From positions 1 to 32,877 of the forward strand of contig JADDQE010000059.1 in assembly GCA_016781525.1 (NCBI GenBank): DNA of 32,877 nucleotides, written 5' to 3'. The position numbers and the translations under genes are program-made. This DNA is from a bacterium. GTDB taxonomy: Bacteria > Chloroflexota > Chloroflexia > Chloroflexales > Kallotenuaceae. Positions 22,839 to 31,458 of the stretch are shown here, piece after piece. The number at the start of each line of letters is the position of its first letter. Within the stretch, counting starts at the first letter, position 1. The notes beneath the pieces were generated by a model. The model searched no databases. It was not told where the DNA came from and saw only the letters and a program-made list of their open reading frames with translations.

Positions 22839-23774
22839 TCAAAAGCTGAGCAAGGGAGCGGCAATGAGGGCACACAGGCCAAGCGCCCAGACGAGCCCGA
22901 AGCGTCCATGCAACGCAGCTGTACCACGCAGCACACGATTTAATCGGGCGGGATCAGCGGTCGAAAAGGCCTCGTGAATGAGCTCGACGGCTGCGGGTGC
23001 GGTCACAAGCGTAGGCAGTGCGGACAGGCCGAGGCGCAGATCGACGGCGAGTAGGCTGAGCGTGAGCAGGTACGCTCCTAGCACGAGGAAGGCATATTCC
23101 CACCGTGCAAAGCCGCGACCAAAGCGCGCCGCCAGCGTGCGTTTGCCCTGGACACGATCAGTCTCGATATCCCGTAGGTTGTTGGCGTGCAGAATCGCCG
23201 CTACGAGCAGACCGATCGGCGCGCCAGCCAAGACGGGCATCCAGCTGAAGCTCTGAGTTTGGACAACATAGGTGCCTAGCACGATGCCAACGCCCATCGC
23301 CAAGAAGACGGCAACCTCGCCAAGGCCAATGTAGGCGAGCGGTGCGGGACCTGCCGTGTATAAAACGCCAATAGCTAGGCCAAGTACGCCAAGGAGCCAG
23401 ACCAGTGGTCCACCGTGCAGCGCTAGAACGATACCGAGCAGGGCTGCCAGGCCAAGGCAAAGCATGCCCCCGGCAAGAACAGCGCGTGGAGCTAGGAGCC
23501 CTTGTTGGATAACACCACTGGGGCTGAGCGAGGCGCTGCTGTCGACGCCGTTGCGGTGGTCGAAATAATCGTTCAGCAGATTTGTGCCGGCTTGGAGTAG
23601 CACTGCGGCGAGCAGCGTGAGGAAGGCCCAACCCAATGCAAACCGCCCATCGAGTGCAGCGCAGCCGAGGCCGATCACGACTGGGGTGGTCGTGGCGGTG
23701 AATGACTTTGGCCGGACCGCCCGCCACCAAATCGTGATCTGTGAGGAGACGAATGGCCGCGACTGATGGGTCAT
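22839..23774 (-). CDS. menA: 1,4-dihydroxy-2-naphthoate polyprenyltransferase
   Basis: UbiA-superfamily membrane prenyltransferase that attaches the isoprenoid tail to 1,4-dihydroxy-2-naphthoate in menaquinone synthesis. The 311-residue protein has about nine hydrophobic segments and the two Asp-rich metal/diphosphate motifs: NLLNDYFDHRNGVD (Asn68, Asp69, Asp72) and NNLRDIETDRVQGKRTLA (Asp202, Asp206). The start RAVRPKSFTATTTPVVIG is typical of MenA. Menaquinone is the usual respiratory quinone in this phylum. It begins 24 bases after the VOC gene on the same strand and probably shares its transcript. No other men gene is in the window. Confidence 0.92.
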   Translation of the reverse strand: MTHQSRPFVSSQITIWWRAVRPKSFTATTTPVVIGLGCAALDGRFALGWAFLTLLAAVLLQAGTNLLNDYFDHRNGVDSSASLSPSGVIQQGLLAPRAVLAGGMLCLGLAALLGIVLALHGGPLVWLLGVLGLAIGVLYTAGPAPLAYIGLGEVAVFLAMGVGIVLGTYVVQTQSFSWMPVLAGAPIGLLVAAILHANNLRDIETDRVQGKRTLAARFGRGFARWEYAFLVLGAYLLTLSLLAVDLRLGLSALPTLVTAPAAVELIHEAFSTADPARLNRVLRGTAALHGRFGLVWALGLCALIAAPLLSF

Positions 23775-23798
23775 AGTGCGCTATCTTCTGCCCTTCGC

Positions 23799-24521
23799 TT
23801 ATCCGAGCCGGACTCCATAGTCTTTCGAGGCGTAGTCATACATGACATCCACAAAGGGTGTACCGGCCTTAAAGCCACGATACTGCGGCTTGACCTCGGA
23901 GAGCTGGATCATAAAGCGCACGTCGCCAAAGGTTACATGGCCGTAGAGCGAGAGCCGCTCCTCGCGCTCCAAGAGCGTAAAATCTGAGACGAACTGCGGA
24001 TACGCACGCTTAATATGGCCATAGGCTGCCTCAAGATTGTCCACAACAAAGCCCAGGTGATGAATCCGGGAGGCAATGCCGTCCGAGAGCGGTGCAGTGG
24101 GATCGGCGTCGAACAAAAAGATGGCAGTGTTGCCCGTGGTGACAACGGTTAAGTGCGAGTCGTCACGGACAATCTGCATTTTGAGCCCGATATGGAAGAA
24201 ATCACGTGCGGTTGCACGGGCATTGGTGGCTAGCGCCAGGTGATCAAACCCAAAGTTGGTCCAATCTCCGGCGGCCTCGTTAAGCGCGGTTACCTCGACT
24301 ACCAGCCGTGCGTCGCCATAGTGCGCAAAGATTTCGCCGACAAACATATCGGGGTAGATCAAGGCGCCGTCGGGCCGGCGTACCGTCAGGCGCTTCGCCA
24401 CCAAATATTCGCGTGGGAGGATATGCTCCAGTGCCTGGTGCACGATATGATGCGGATCTGCCTCGCCCGTGAAGGTCGTTCCGCTGACATCGAAGCTTAC
24501 GGGCACGCGTGCTGCTTCCAC
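23799..24521 (-). CDS. VOC superfamily (glyoxalase/dioxygenase fold) protein
   Basis: A 240-residue protein. An N-terminal region (about 1-85) precedes a VOC core starting FGFDHLALATNARATARDFF. Its second beta-alpha-beta-beta-beta unit starts IHHLGFVVDNLEAAYGHIK and ends FMIQLSEVKPQYRGFKAG. His residues in FDHLA and IHHLG sit where VOC metal ligands are normally found, so metal binding is possible. The N-terminal part and the C-terminal VDVMYDYASKDYG are not recognised. The reaction is unknown. Translation starts at a GTG with AAAGGA seven bases upstream. Coupling to menA could hint at a quinone or redox role, but this is only proximity. Confidence 0.78.
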   Translation of the reverse strand: MEAARVPVSFDVSGTTFTGEADPHHIVHQALEHILPREYLVAKRLTVRRPDGALIYPDMFVGEIFAHYGDARLVVEVTALNEAAGDWTNFGFDHLALATNARATARDFFHIGLKMQIVRDDSHLTVVTTGNTAIFLFDADPTAPLSDGIASRIHHLGFVVDNLEAAYGHIKRAYPQFVSDFTLLEREERLSLYGHVTFGDVRFMIQLSEVKPQYRGFKAGTPFVDVMYDYASKDYGVRLG

Positions 24522-24613
24522 CGCACATTCCTTTCACTACGCTTGCATCACCCTGCAGGTGGAGTGTAGATAGCTCCGGACCGGCCGTCAAGCAGAGGAC
24601 GGCTTGCAGCGAT

Positions 24614-24622
24614 TGTTATACT
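24614..24622 (+). promoter_or_regulatory. Extended -10 promoter just before the polX-like gene
   Basis: TGT-TATACT ends ten bases before the ATG at 24633, giving a predicted leader of zero to five bases. No ribosome site precedes the ATG (GACCTCCACT), so a leaderless or near-leaderless mRNA is likely, as for murI. Confidence 0.5.
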
Positions 24623-24632
24623 GACCTCCACT

Positions 24633-26375
24633 ATGAGCGAGCACGTAATACACTTTTCCAATCAACAAGTTGCCCAGGTTTTTCGCGATATCGCGGACGC
24701 GATGGAAGTCCTCGGGGAAAACCGCTTCAAGTACCAGGCGTACTCACGCGCGGCCGACACGATCGACGAGCTGCCGGTCAGCTTATATGACTATCTGCGG
24801 TCGGGAACGCTTGGCGATATTTCGGGTGTCGGGCCAGCAATCTCCGCCAAAATTACCGAGCTTCTCACCGCTGGAACAATAGAGTTCCGCGAGCGGCTGC
24901 GTGCGGAGGTTCCCGATGGGGTGCTGCAAGTCGTGCGCGTTCCAGGCGTCGGGCCGAAGACGGCACTACGATTGTATCGTGAGCTTGGGATTGCGGATGT
25001 CTCGGCATTGGAGCAGGCGGCCCGGAGTGGTCAGATTCGGGCACTGAAAGGGCTTGGGCCTAAGCTCGAGACGCGTATCCTTGAAGGTCTCGCTGCTCAG
25101 CAAGAGGCGCCCAATCGCTTCTTGCTGGGGGAGATGCTTCCGCTGGCCCGCGAGCTTGTCGCAGGCTTTCAAAGCGCGGCGCCGATGCTTGCAAATCTCA
25201 GCTACGCCGGCTCGCTTCGTCGCTCGGCTCCCAGCGTTGGCAACATCGATCTTGTGGCGGCGGCAACAGAGCCGGAACACGTCCTTAACGCCTTCGCAGC
25301 GCTGCCGCATGTCGCACGGATCGAGACGCTGCAAGATGGTAGCGCGGTGGCGCAGCTCCATAATGGCAAGCAGTGCGCGCTTTACGTAGCACGGCCGGAG
25401 GGGTGGGGTGCCGTTCTGTCGCTCCGGACCGGAAGCCCGGCGCATCGAGCGCGGTTGTTCACGCTGGCTGCGGAGCGGGGCTTTCAGTTAAGCGATCGAG
25501 GCCTGATGCGGGACGGTGCCCTAGTACCGTCGCCGACGGAGGAGGTATTCTATGCTGCGTTAGGCTTGCCCTTGATTCCGCCGGAACTGCGCGAAGATTG
25601 GGGCGAGATCGAGGCTGCTCAGGCGGGCACGCTTCCGCAGCTGGTCGAGCTGAGCGACCTACGGGGCGATATGCATACGCATACGCGCTGGAGTGATGGA
25701 CGCGGTACGATTGCTGAGATGGCAGCCGCGGCAATTGCGCAGGGCTACGAGTACTACGTTATTACCGACCACAGCTTCTACATGGGTATGGTCAACGGCT
25801 TGGATGCCGCCCGGCTCAAGCAGCAGCGCGCGGAGATCGATGCTCTAAATGCGGACTTCCAGCGGCGGGGAATCAACTTCCAACTGCTGCAAGGCTCTGA
25901 GGTCGACATGCTGCCGGATGGCTCACTTGCGCTACCTGACGATGTGCTCGCCACGTTGGATTGGGTAGTAGCCTCGCTCCACGTTGGGCTGCGTCAGGAG
26001 CGGGAGCTTGTCACGCAGCGGGTGCTCAACGCGATCCGTAACCCGCACGTCGATTGCATCGGTCATCTAACGGGCCGTAAGCTGCTGCGTCGCCAAGGAG
26101 CGGACCTCGACTTGGATGCCGTTTTTGAGGCGGCCGCTGAGACGGGCACGGTGCTGGAGGTCGACGGGGCGTACGAGCGCCTGGATATCGATGCCGAGCT
26201 GGTTAAGCGGGCCGTGACGAGTGGCCTTCGGATCTCAATTGATAGCGATGCTCATCGCGCGGTTGATCTCGCGGGGATTGAGTATGGTGTGCTCACGGCT
26301 CGCCGCGGCTGGGCCAGCCGGGATAATGTCGTGAACTGCTTGCCCTGGGAGCAGCTGCGTGGAGGCCGCAATTAG
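24633..26375 (+). CDS. polX: PolX-like protein with degenerate polymerase site and intact PHP domain
   Basis: Bacterial family X DNA polymerases join a Pol-beta-like core to a PHP phosphoesterase/exonuclease and act in base-excision and gap repair. The 580-residue length is normal. Residues 1-160 hold the 8-kDa-type and helix-hairpin-helix segments (ISGVGPAISAKI, VPGVGPKTA, LKGLGPKLE). The palm motif reads YAGSLRRSAPSVGNIDLV: the usual GDID is GNID (Asn204, Asp206). The third catalytic Asp is replaced by Ala249 (QCALYV), though TGS is kept at about 266. The PHP domain (340-580) keeps HTH (His348, His350), TDH (Asp379, His380), Glu423, His450, His478 and DAH (Asp539, His541). DNA synthesis is probably lost while the nuclease remains. 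It likely starts an operon with the HIT and membrane genes. Confidence 0.92.
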   Translation: MSEHVIHFSNQQVAQVFRDIADAMEVLGENRFKYQAYSRAADTIDELPVSLYDYLRSGTLGDISGVGPAISAKITELLTAGTIEFRERLRAEVPDGVLQVVRVPGVGPKTALRLYRELGIADVSALEQAARSGQIRALKGLGPKLETRILEGLAAQQEAPNRFLLGEMLPLARELVAGFQSAAPMLANLSYAGSLRRSAPSVGNIDLVAAATEPEHVLNAFAALPHVARIETLQDGSAVAQLHNGKQCALYVARPEGWGAVLSLRTGSPAHRARLFTLAAERGFQLSDRGLMRDGALVPSPTEEVFYAALGLPLIPPELREDWGEIEAAQAGTLPQLVELSDLRGDMHTHTRWSDGRGTIAEMAAAAIAQGYEYYVITDHSFYMGMVNGLDAARLKQQRAEIDALNADFQRRGINFQLLQGSEVDMLPDGSLALPDDVLATLDWVVASLHVGLRQERELVTQRVLNAIRNPHVDCIGHLTGRKLLRRQGADLDLDAVFEAAAETGTVLEVDGAYERLDIDAELVKRAVTSGLRISIDSDAHRAVDLAGIEYGVLTARRGWASRDNVVNCLPWEQLRGGRN

Positions 26376-26431
26376 CAGACCTCACGTATTGCCATCGACG
26401 ATCGGATTGGCTGGTGCTGATTGGAGGTAAC

Positions 26432-26845
26432 ATGGACTGTATCTTCTGCCGGATTGTCGCGGGTGAGATTCCCTCCCATAAGGTGTACGAAGACGATGCG
26501 ACGTTCGCCTTTCTTGATATTTATCCGGCCGCACGCGGGCACACCCTGGTTATTCCCAAGGCGCACACCACGGACCTGTTGAGTGCCGCGCCTGAGGCGC
26601 TAGAGGCGGCGGTGCGCACCTCTCAGACGGTGGCCCGTATTCTGCACAATGTTTTGCAGGCTCACGGGATTAGCATCGTCCAGAACAATGGAAGGGCGGC
26701 CGGGCAGGATGTTTTTCATTACCATGTACATGTAATCCCGCGGTGGGAAGGCGATAAAGCCGTACGCTCGTGGCGTCCCGGCGAGACGGATCATGGAGTG
26801 CTAGGAGCTCTCGCCGCCGAGCTGAGGGCTGGCGGAGGAACATAG
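26432..26845 (+). CDS. HIT family hydrolase (HINT-like)
   Basis: Nucleotide hydrolase/transferase of the histidine-triad superfamily acting on AMP-lysine-, AMP-NH2- or dinucleoside-polyphosphate-type substrates. The 137-residue protein opens DCIFCRIVAGEIPS (the CxxC variant common in bacterial HINT proteins), continues with FLDIYPAARGHTLVIPK, and has the triad HYHVHVIPR with His96, His98 and His100. The ATG at 26432 with GGAGG nearby was preferred to an upstream start. It lies 56 bases after the PolX-like gene and 3 bases before the next gene, so all three are probably cotranscribed. Confidence 0.94.
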   Translation: MDCIFCRIVAGEIPSHKVYEDDATFAFLDIYPAARGHTLVIPKAHTTDLLSAAPEALEAAVRTSQTVARILHNVLQAHGISIVQNNGRAAGQDVFHYHVHVIPRWEGDKAVRSWRPGETDHGVLGALAAELRAGGGT

Positions 26846-26848
26846 GAT

Positions 26849-27916
26849 ATGGCGGAGGATCGCTACACTGCGGCTGAGCAAGCCCTATTCGAGCGTGAGG
26901 TCGAAAATAGGCTCCGCGCCGAGCTGTCGAGTGTGCGGGAAGAAGAGATCAAGGCCGCGGCGCAGCGCGCTGCGGAGAGCGAGCTTGAGCAGCGGCGGCT
27001 TATGCTGCGGGACGAGCTCGATTCCGAGGTGGTGGAAACGACCGCCGAGAGTCCGACGGCGCTGCGCGATGAGGCGAACCGTGAGGCACCATCCAAGCTG
27101 GTGGTCGGCATTATCTTGCTGATCCTGCTGCTGTTTCTGCTGGTTGTCTATAATCGCGGCCGAGTACCCGGCTTTGGTGCAAGGTCGGGTGCGTCAGCCA
27201 CTGCGTCGGGATCCGGAGGCGCGCTAACGCCTATCTTGAGTGGGCCAATGGCGACACCGGGCGCGCTCGCGGCGCAAGGTGCAAACGGCGACGCTAATAG
27301 CCAGATTGGGACAGGATTGCCTAATGCGGGCGGAGTCGACGCTCGCAACTCCATTCCGTCGATCGATCCCAATATCAACCCGCTCTTCGTGCCGTTTTAC
27401 TATGAGCATGATGGTTTGCGTGTCTTCGGCCGGCCACTCGGCCCGCTTCAGACCGTGAACGGTCGGCAGGTTCAGTGGTTCGAGCGTACGCGCCTTGAGC
27501 ATTGGCCTGAGTATGTGGGCACGTCTTACGAGGTTCAGTCAGGATTGGTCGGCGTTGAATACACGGACGGGCGCTCCTTTCCGAACCAAACATTCTTTAC
27601 CAGTCGGCCCGGGCTGCGCTACTTTCCCGAAACCTCGCACGGTGTAGGCGGCAAGTTCCTTGATTACTGGGATACCCACGGCGGTCTTCACATCTTCGGC
27701 TACCCAATCAGCGAAGAGATCATCGAGATCTTGCCCGAAACCAAGCAGTACCACACAGTGCAATACTTTCAGCGGGCGCGGCTCGAGCTTCATCCTCAGC
27801 ACGCCGGCACCCTTGACGAGGTGCAACTCGGCTTACTCGGGCGTGCGCTCTATTTCAACGAGGCGAAGTCAACTTCTATCCCTCCCGTCGCACCTACGCC
27901 GGTTCCGCTGCCTTAA
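26849..27916 (+). CDS. Membrane-anchored protein with two extracellular FGxP-type repeats
   Basis: A 355-residue protein of unknown function. Residues 1-70 are highly charged and helical (Glu/Arg/Ala-rich coiled coil). One transmembrane helix follows at about 83-102 (VVGIILLILLLFLLVVY). A Gly/Ser/Ala-rich linker extends to about 165. The outer part holds two related units: DGLRVFGRPLGPLQTVNGRQ..WFERTRLEHWPE, and GGLHIFGYPISEEIIEIL..QYFQRARLELHPQ. These match a repeat frequent in Chloroflexota surface proteins (G-G-h-x-h-F-G-x-P ... Q-x-F-x-R-a-r-l-E-x-h-p). Topology should place the N-terminus inside. It may bind a cell-wall component, by analogy with LGFP repeats, but this is not shown. GGAGG precedes the ATG. 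Confidence 0.8.
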   Translation: MAEDRYTAAEQALFEREVENRLRAELSSVREEEIKAAAQRAAESELEQRRLMLRDELDSEVVETTAESPTALRDEANREAPSKLVVGIILLILLLFLLVVYNRGRVPGFGARSGASATASGSGGALTPILSGPMATPGALAAQGANGDANSQIGTGLPNAGGVDARNSIPSIDPNINPLFVPFYYEHDGLRVFGRPLGPLQTVNGRQVQWFERTRLEHWPEYVGTSYEVQSGLVGVEYTDGRSFPNQTFFTSRPGLRYFPETSHGVGGKFLDYWDTHGGLHIFGYPISEEIIEILPETKQYHTVQYFQRARLELHPQHAGTLDEVQLGLLGRALYFNEAKSTSIPPVAPTPVPLP

Positions 27917-27944
27917 CCTGGCCGCTCACCCCGTTGCTACGCCA

Positions 27945-27990
27945 TTTGTGCGATTGGCACAAAAACCATACGCTGGTTTTGTACCAATCG
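27945..27990. promoter_or_regulatory. Overlapping inverted repeats upstream of glnA
   Basis: Dyad A is TTTGTGC-GATTG-GCACAAA (27945-27963), perfect 7-bp arms with a 5-base centre. Dyad B pairs 27951-27968 with 27974-27990 (CGATTGGcACAAAAaCCA against TGGTTTTGTaCCAATCG), 16 pairs with one mismatch and one bulge. The two share sequence, so as RNA they are mutually exclusive. There is no T-run after B. The element ends 86 bases before the glnA ATG and 28 bases after the previous stop codon. Confidence 0.6.
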
Positions 27991-28076
27991 GCCATGGTGC
28001 TTAGCTGTGCGTGGGGGTAGCCTATGAACATATTCGACCACGCGGCGGACCTCCTGGGCCTCGAAAGGATATAGTC

Positions 28077-29411
28077 ATGGGCTACTCAAAAGACGAGATG
28101 CTCGCTTTGGTGAAGGAACAAAAGGTCGACTTCCTCAATCTGCAGTTCACCGATATCGTCGGCATCATCAAAAATATCACGATCCCCGTTAGCCAGCTTG
28201 CCGATGCGCTTGACCACGGCGTGTGGTTCGACGGTTCGTCGATCGAAGGCTTTGCCCGGATCGCCGAAAGCGACATGTATTTGCAGTTGGATCTGGATAC
28301 CTATGCCGTAATTCCGTGGGAAAGTGAGGCAGACACGGTTACGGCTCGGTTTATTTGCGATGTATTTACCCCAAATGGCGATCCGTTTCCTGGCGATCCG
28401 CGGCGTGCTCTTAAGAATGTGCTGGCCGAGGCGCGGGACATGGGCTTCATCTTTAACACCGGCCCAGAGCTCGAGTTCTTCTTGTTCAAGCCTGCGCCGG
28501 ATGGAGCGCTTCGGCCGATCCCGCACGATGCTGCCGGCTACTTCGATGTTTCGACTGACTATGCTACCGGCATCCGGCGGCAGATGGTCAAGGCGCTCCA
28601 AGGCTTCGGTATCGTCGTCGAGGCCAGCCATCACGAGGTCGCGATCGGTCAGCACGAGATCGATTTTCGGTACGGCGATGCACTGCGTACCGCCGATAGC
28701 GCAGTAACCTTCCGCACCACCTTAAAGGCTATCGCCCAGAAGAACGGGCTGTATGCGACCTTTATGCCCAAGCCGATCGCTGGAATTAGTGGCTCCGGCA
28801 TGCACGTGCATCAAAGCTTGGCCGATCTGGAAACGGGTAAGAATGTTTTCTATGGCGAGGGCCAAGATCGGGGATTGTCGCAGATAGCGAGGCAGTACAT
28901 CGCAGGTCTGTTGGAGCATGCTCCGGGCATGTGTGCCGTGCTGGCACCATTGGTAAACTCATACAAGCGACTGGTTCCAGGCTATGAGGCACCCGTGTAC
29001 ATTAGCTGGGGTCAGACCAACCGCTCGGCACTTGTGCGCGTTCCGCGCATCACCCGGGGCCGGACCCAAGCGACCCGTGTAGAGCTTCGCTGCCCCGATC
29101 CGTCGTCCAACCCGTATCTCGCCTTTGCGGTGATGCTCAAGGCGGGTCTTGACGGGATCAAGCGTGGTCTAACACCGCCATCGCCAGCCGAGGAAGATTT
29201 GTACCATATAGATCCGCGCTCGCGAGCGCTAACCACACTGCCAGGATCTCTCGGCGACGCGCTTGAGGCGCTCCAACGCGACGAGGTGATCCAGGACGCG
29301 CTCGGCGTACATATCTTCGAGCGTTATGTTGAGGCCAAGCAGCAGGAGTGGGATGATTACCGCCTGTACGTGTCGCAGTGGGAGCTCGATCGGTACTTGC
29401 CGATCTATTGA
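28077..29411 (+). CDS. glnA: Type I (alpha) glutamine synthetase
   Basis: Makes glutamine from glutamate, ammonia and ATP as a dodecamer in the cytoplasm. The 444-residue length is exactly that of the GSI-alpha group. Motifs: FDGSSIEGF, PELEFFLF (metal-binding Glu), HHEVAIGQHEIDFRY, GSGMHVHQSL, the ATP/glutamate loop NSYKRLVPGYEAPVYISWG, RITRGRTQATRVELR, and DPSSNPYLAF. The NLYDLPPEE adenylylation segment of GSI-beta is not present, so regulation by GlnE is not expected. Feedback and repressor control are more likely. The ATG at 28077 with GAAAGGA seven bases upstream gives the correct N-terminus. A start at 28011 would add 22 unsupported residues. An unusual set of inverted repeats precedes the gene. 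Confidence 0.97.
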   Translation: MGYSKDEMLALVKEQKVDFLNLQFTDIVGIIKNITIPVSQLADALDHGVWFDGSSIEGFARIAESDMYLQLDLDTYAVIPWESEADTVTARFICDVFTPNGDPFPGDPRRALKNVLAEARDMGFIFNTGPELEFFLFKPAPDGALRPIPHDAAGYFDVSTDYATGIRRQMVKALQGFGIVVEASHHEVAIGQHEIDFRYGDALRTADSAVTFRTTLKAIAQKNGLYATFMPKPIAGISGSGMHVHQSLADLETGKNVFYGEGQDRGLSQIARQYIAGLLEHAPGMCAVLAPLVNSYKRLVPGYEAPVYISWGQTNRSALVRVPRITRGRTQATRVELRCPDPSSNPYLAFAVMLKAGLDGIKRGLTPPSPAEEDLYHIDPRSRALTTLPGSLGDALEALQRDEVIQDALGVHIFERYVEAKQQEWDDYRLYVSQWELDRYLPIY

Positions 29412-29484
29412 TGAACTGCGCCATCGAGGAGTCGAAGGACGCACGAAGCCAGCCTTCGGCTCCCATTCTTGCTACTCTCGATCG

Positions 29485-31440
29485 CTAATTCCAGTCGGCG
29501 AGGTGACTTACACTGTGCGTGGTCTCGATGGGGGTGATGGTGCCAGTCTCAAGCTCATAGCTTGCAAGCAAGATATTTGCAGCTTTGCGCAGTTCAAACA
29601 GCAAATGTCGCCCATCCGTGGACCAGCGCGGATGCCCCGCTGCCTCAGGTCCAGTATCTAACCGTGTTGCCTCACCCGTGGCGGCGTCGAGCACAACAAT
29701 CTCTGCCTTTCCGGCAAGCTTACGCCCCGCGGCTATACCACTTGTCGACCAGTCGGGCCAATAGTCGCCGCTGTTCGGGTCGCTGCAATCATTGTCACCA
29801 AGGTGAGAGACCTGGCGCTCGGTGCCGTCCTGTACATTAACTGCGAAAATTTCCATGCACTTGGCATTACGCCGTGCGTGAAAAGCGATTTGGCTGCCGT
29901 CCGGCGACCAGGCTGGGCCGCCTTCCCAACGGGAAGTTGTAATAATCGGCCGTACATCACCGGAGTCTACGTTGACGAGCAGGATATCGTGGTCACGCCA
30001 GCCGCGACCCTCCTCCGCGGCCTCGACGGCCAACCACTTGCCGTCTGGCGACCAGGCTGGCGAGCGGACCAAGTCATAGCCGGCCAGTACTCGCTGGCCG
30101 GGCGCTCCGTCGCGCTCCATCACCCATACCTCTGAGGCAGCAGTTTGCCAGCTGTTGGTCTCCGCGTCGAACTCCCGTAGCTCTCGGGTATAGGCGATGC
30201 GCGTCCCATCCGCCGAAAGTGCAGGCTGTGTGGCGCTAATGTTCTGCGGCATCTGTGTGACCTGACGCGTCTTGCCGGTTTCCGGGTTCAGCTGAAAGAG
30301 ATTTTCGAGGCCATCCGGTCCCGGCGCCGAATACAACGCGATCTGCGGGATGTTAGCTCCAGGCTTTACCACAGGCACGACGATTGGCCGCATAAAGCTC
30401 CTGAGCTCCGTCAGGTGCGAGGAGAGCAGCCACGCACCCACGCCCACCGAGCCTAGCAGCACGATCAGAAGCACGATCAAGGTAAGAGCTCGGCCAATCC
30501 CGTTCGTTGTTTGGGGCCGGCTTGGAATCCGCTGGGGCGTTGGCGTCCATGGCTGTCGATTCGGTGGCACACTTGGCTGATGCGCAACGTGCGGATACAC
30601 ATGGGATCGCGGCATAGCCATGGTAAGTGCCGGCGCCGGTCGTACCAGAGCCTCGTCCAGCTGAGTGCAAAACTCTTCGGCTGAGACGATCCGATCGTCG
30701 ATATCATAGGCCGTCGCCCGAATAATCAACGCTTCCAGCTGCTGCGGAACCGCGAGATTGAGCGCGCGAGCAGGTGGCAACGCGAAGGGCGACGCCGCCG
30801 GATTGTGGCCGGTGAGCATCTGGTGGAGCAAAACCCCGAGGCTATAAATATCGGACCGTGGCTCGGTTTGACCGCCGTACTGCTCGGGAGGCGCATAGCC
30901 CGGCGTACCGAACTGCGATGTATCGGCAGCCTTGCCAGGCGAGAAGAGCCGCGCGATACCAAAGTCGATCAGCTTTAGCTGGCCTTCGCGGGTAATCATA
31001 ACGTTTCCGGGCTTGAGATCCCGAAAGACCACCGGAGGCTGTTGGCTGTGCAAGTACCCAAGCACAGCACACAGCTGGCGAGCGTAGTCGATGGCGTCTG
31101 CTTGTGGTAACGGGCCTCCGTTGTGGCGGATGTGATCGCGTAATGTCTCGCCTGGAACATACTCCATGACGAGGTACCAATCTTCGCCTTCGTTAAAATA
31201 GTCCCAGATCGCCGTAAGGCCAGGATGGCGGAGGCGTGCAAGTGTGAGCGCCTCGCCTTGGAACAGCTGCGCAGCCTCGGCTGCCTCCTGCGGTGGCAAG
31301 CGCAGCGTAGAGCAGACCTTAATTGCAACTGGTCGATGCAGTCGTTCGTCGGTCGCAAGGTAGACTGAGCCAAAGCCACCGCTGCCGAGTAGCTTGGCCA
31401 AGCGGTAGCGCCCTGCGATCAGCGGGTCGCGTTGTGTCAT
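29485..31440 (-). CDS. Membrane Ser/Thr protein kinase with C-terminal PD40/TolB-like propeller
   Basis: A 651-residue Hanks-type kinase. Kinase domain about 8-268: glycine loop LGSGGFGSV (18-26), Lys41 (VAIKV), catalytic loop VVFRDLKPGN (Asp141, Asn146; Phe replaces the usual HRD His), DFG at 159-161, activation segment TSQFGTPGYAPPEQY. A Pro-rich linker leads to one transmembrane helix at about 317-340. The outer part is a beta-propeller of PD40 repeats, e.g. PALSADGTRIAY, PAWSPDGKWLAVEA, PAWSPDGSQIAFHA and PRWSTDGRHLLFEL. This suits an outside-sensing receptor with a cytoplasmic kinase. The start at ATG 31440 (AGGG close upstream) is preferred. A GTG at 31458 with better-spaced GAGG is a real alternative. 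It is divergent from a second kinase. Confidence 0.93.
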   Translation of the reverse strand: MTQRDPLIAGRYRLAKLLGSGGFGSVYLATDERLHRPVAIKVCSTLRLPPQEAAEAAQLFQGEALTLARLRHPGLTAIWDYFNEGEDWYLVMEYVPGETLRDHIRHNGGPLPQADAIDYARQLCAVLGYLHSQQPPVVFRDLKPGNVMITREGQLKLIDFGIARLFSPGKAADTSQFGTPGYAPPEQYGGQTEPRSDIYSLGVLLHQMLTGHNPAASPFALPPARALNLAVPQQLEALIIRATAYDIDDRIVSAEEFCTQLDEALVRPAPALTMAMPRSHVYPHVAHQPSVPPNRQPWTPTPQRIPSRPQTTNGIGRALTLIVLLIVLLGSVGVGAWLLSSHLTELRSFMRPIVVPVVKPGANIPQIALYSAPGPDGLENLFQLNPETGKTRQVTQMPQNISATQPALSADGTRIAYTRELREFDAETNSWQTAASEVWVMERDGAPGQRVLAGYDLVRSPAWSPDGKWLAVEAAEEGRGWRDHDILLVNVDSGDVRPIITTSRWEGGPAWSPDGSQIAFHARRNAKCMEIFAVNVQDGTERQVSHLGDNDCSDPNSGDYWPDWSTSGIAAGRKLAGKAEIVVLDAATGEATRLDTGPEAAGHPRWSTDGRHLLFELRKAANILLASYELETGTITPIETTHSVSHLADWN

Positions 31441-31458
31441 TATCCCTGCGTCCAGCAC

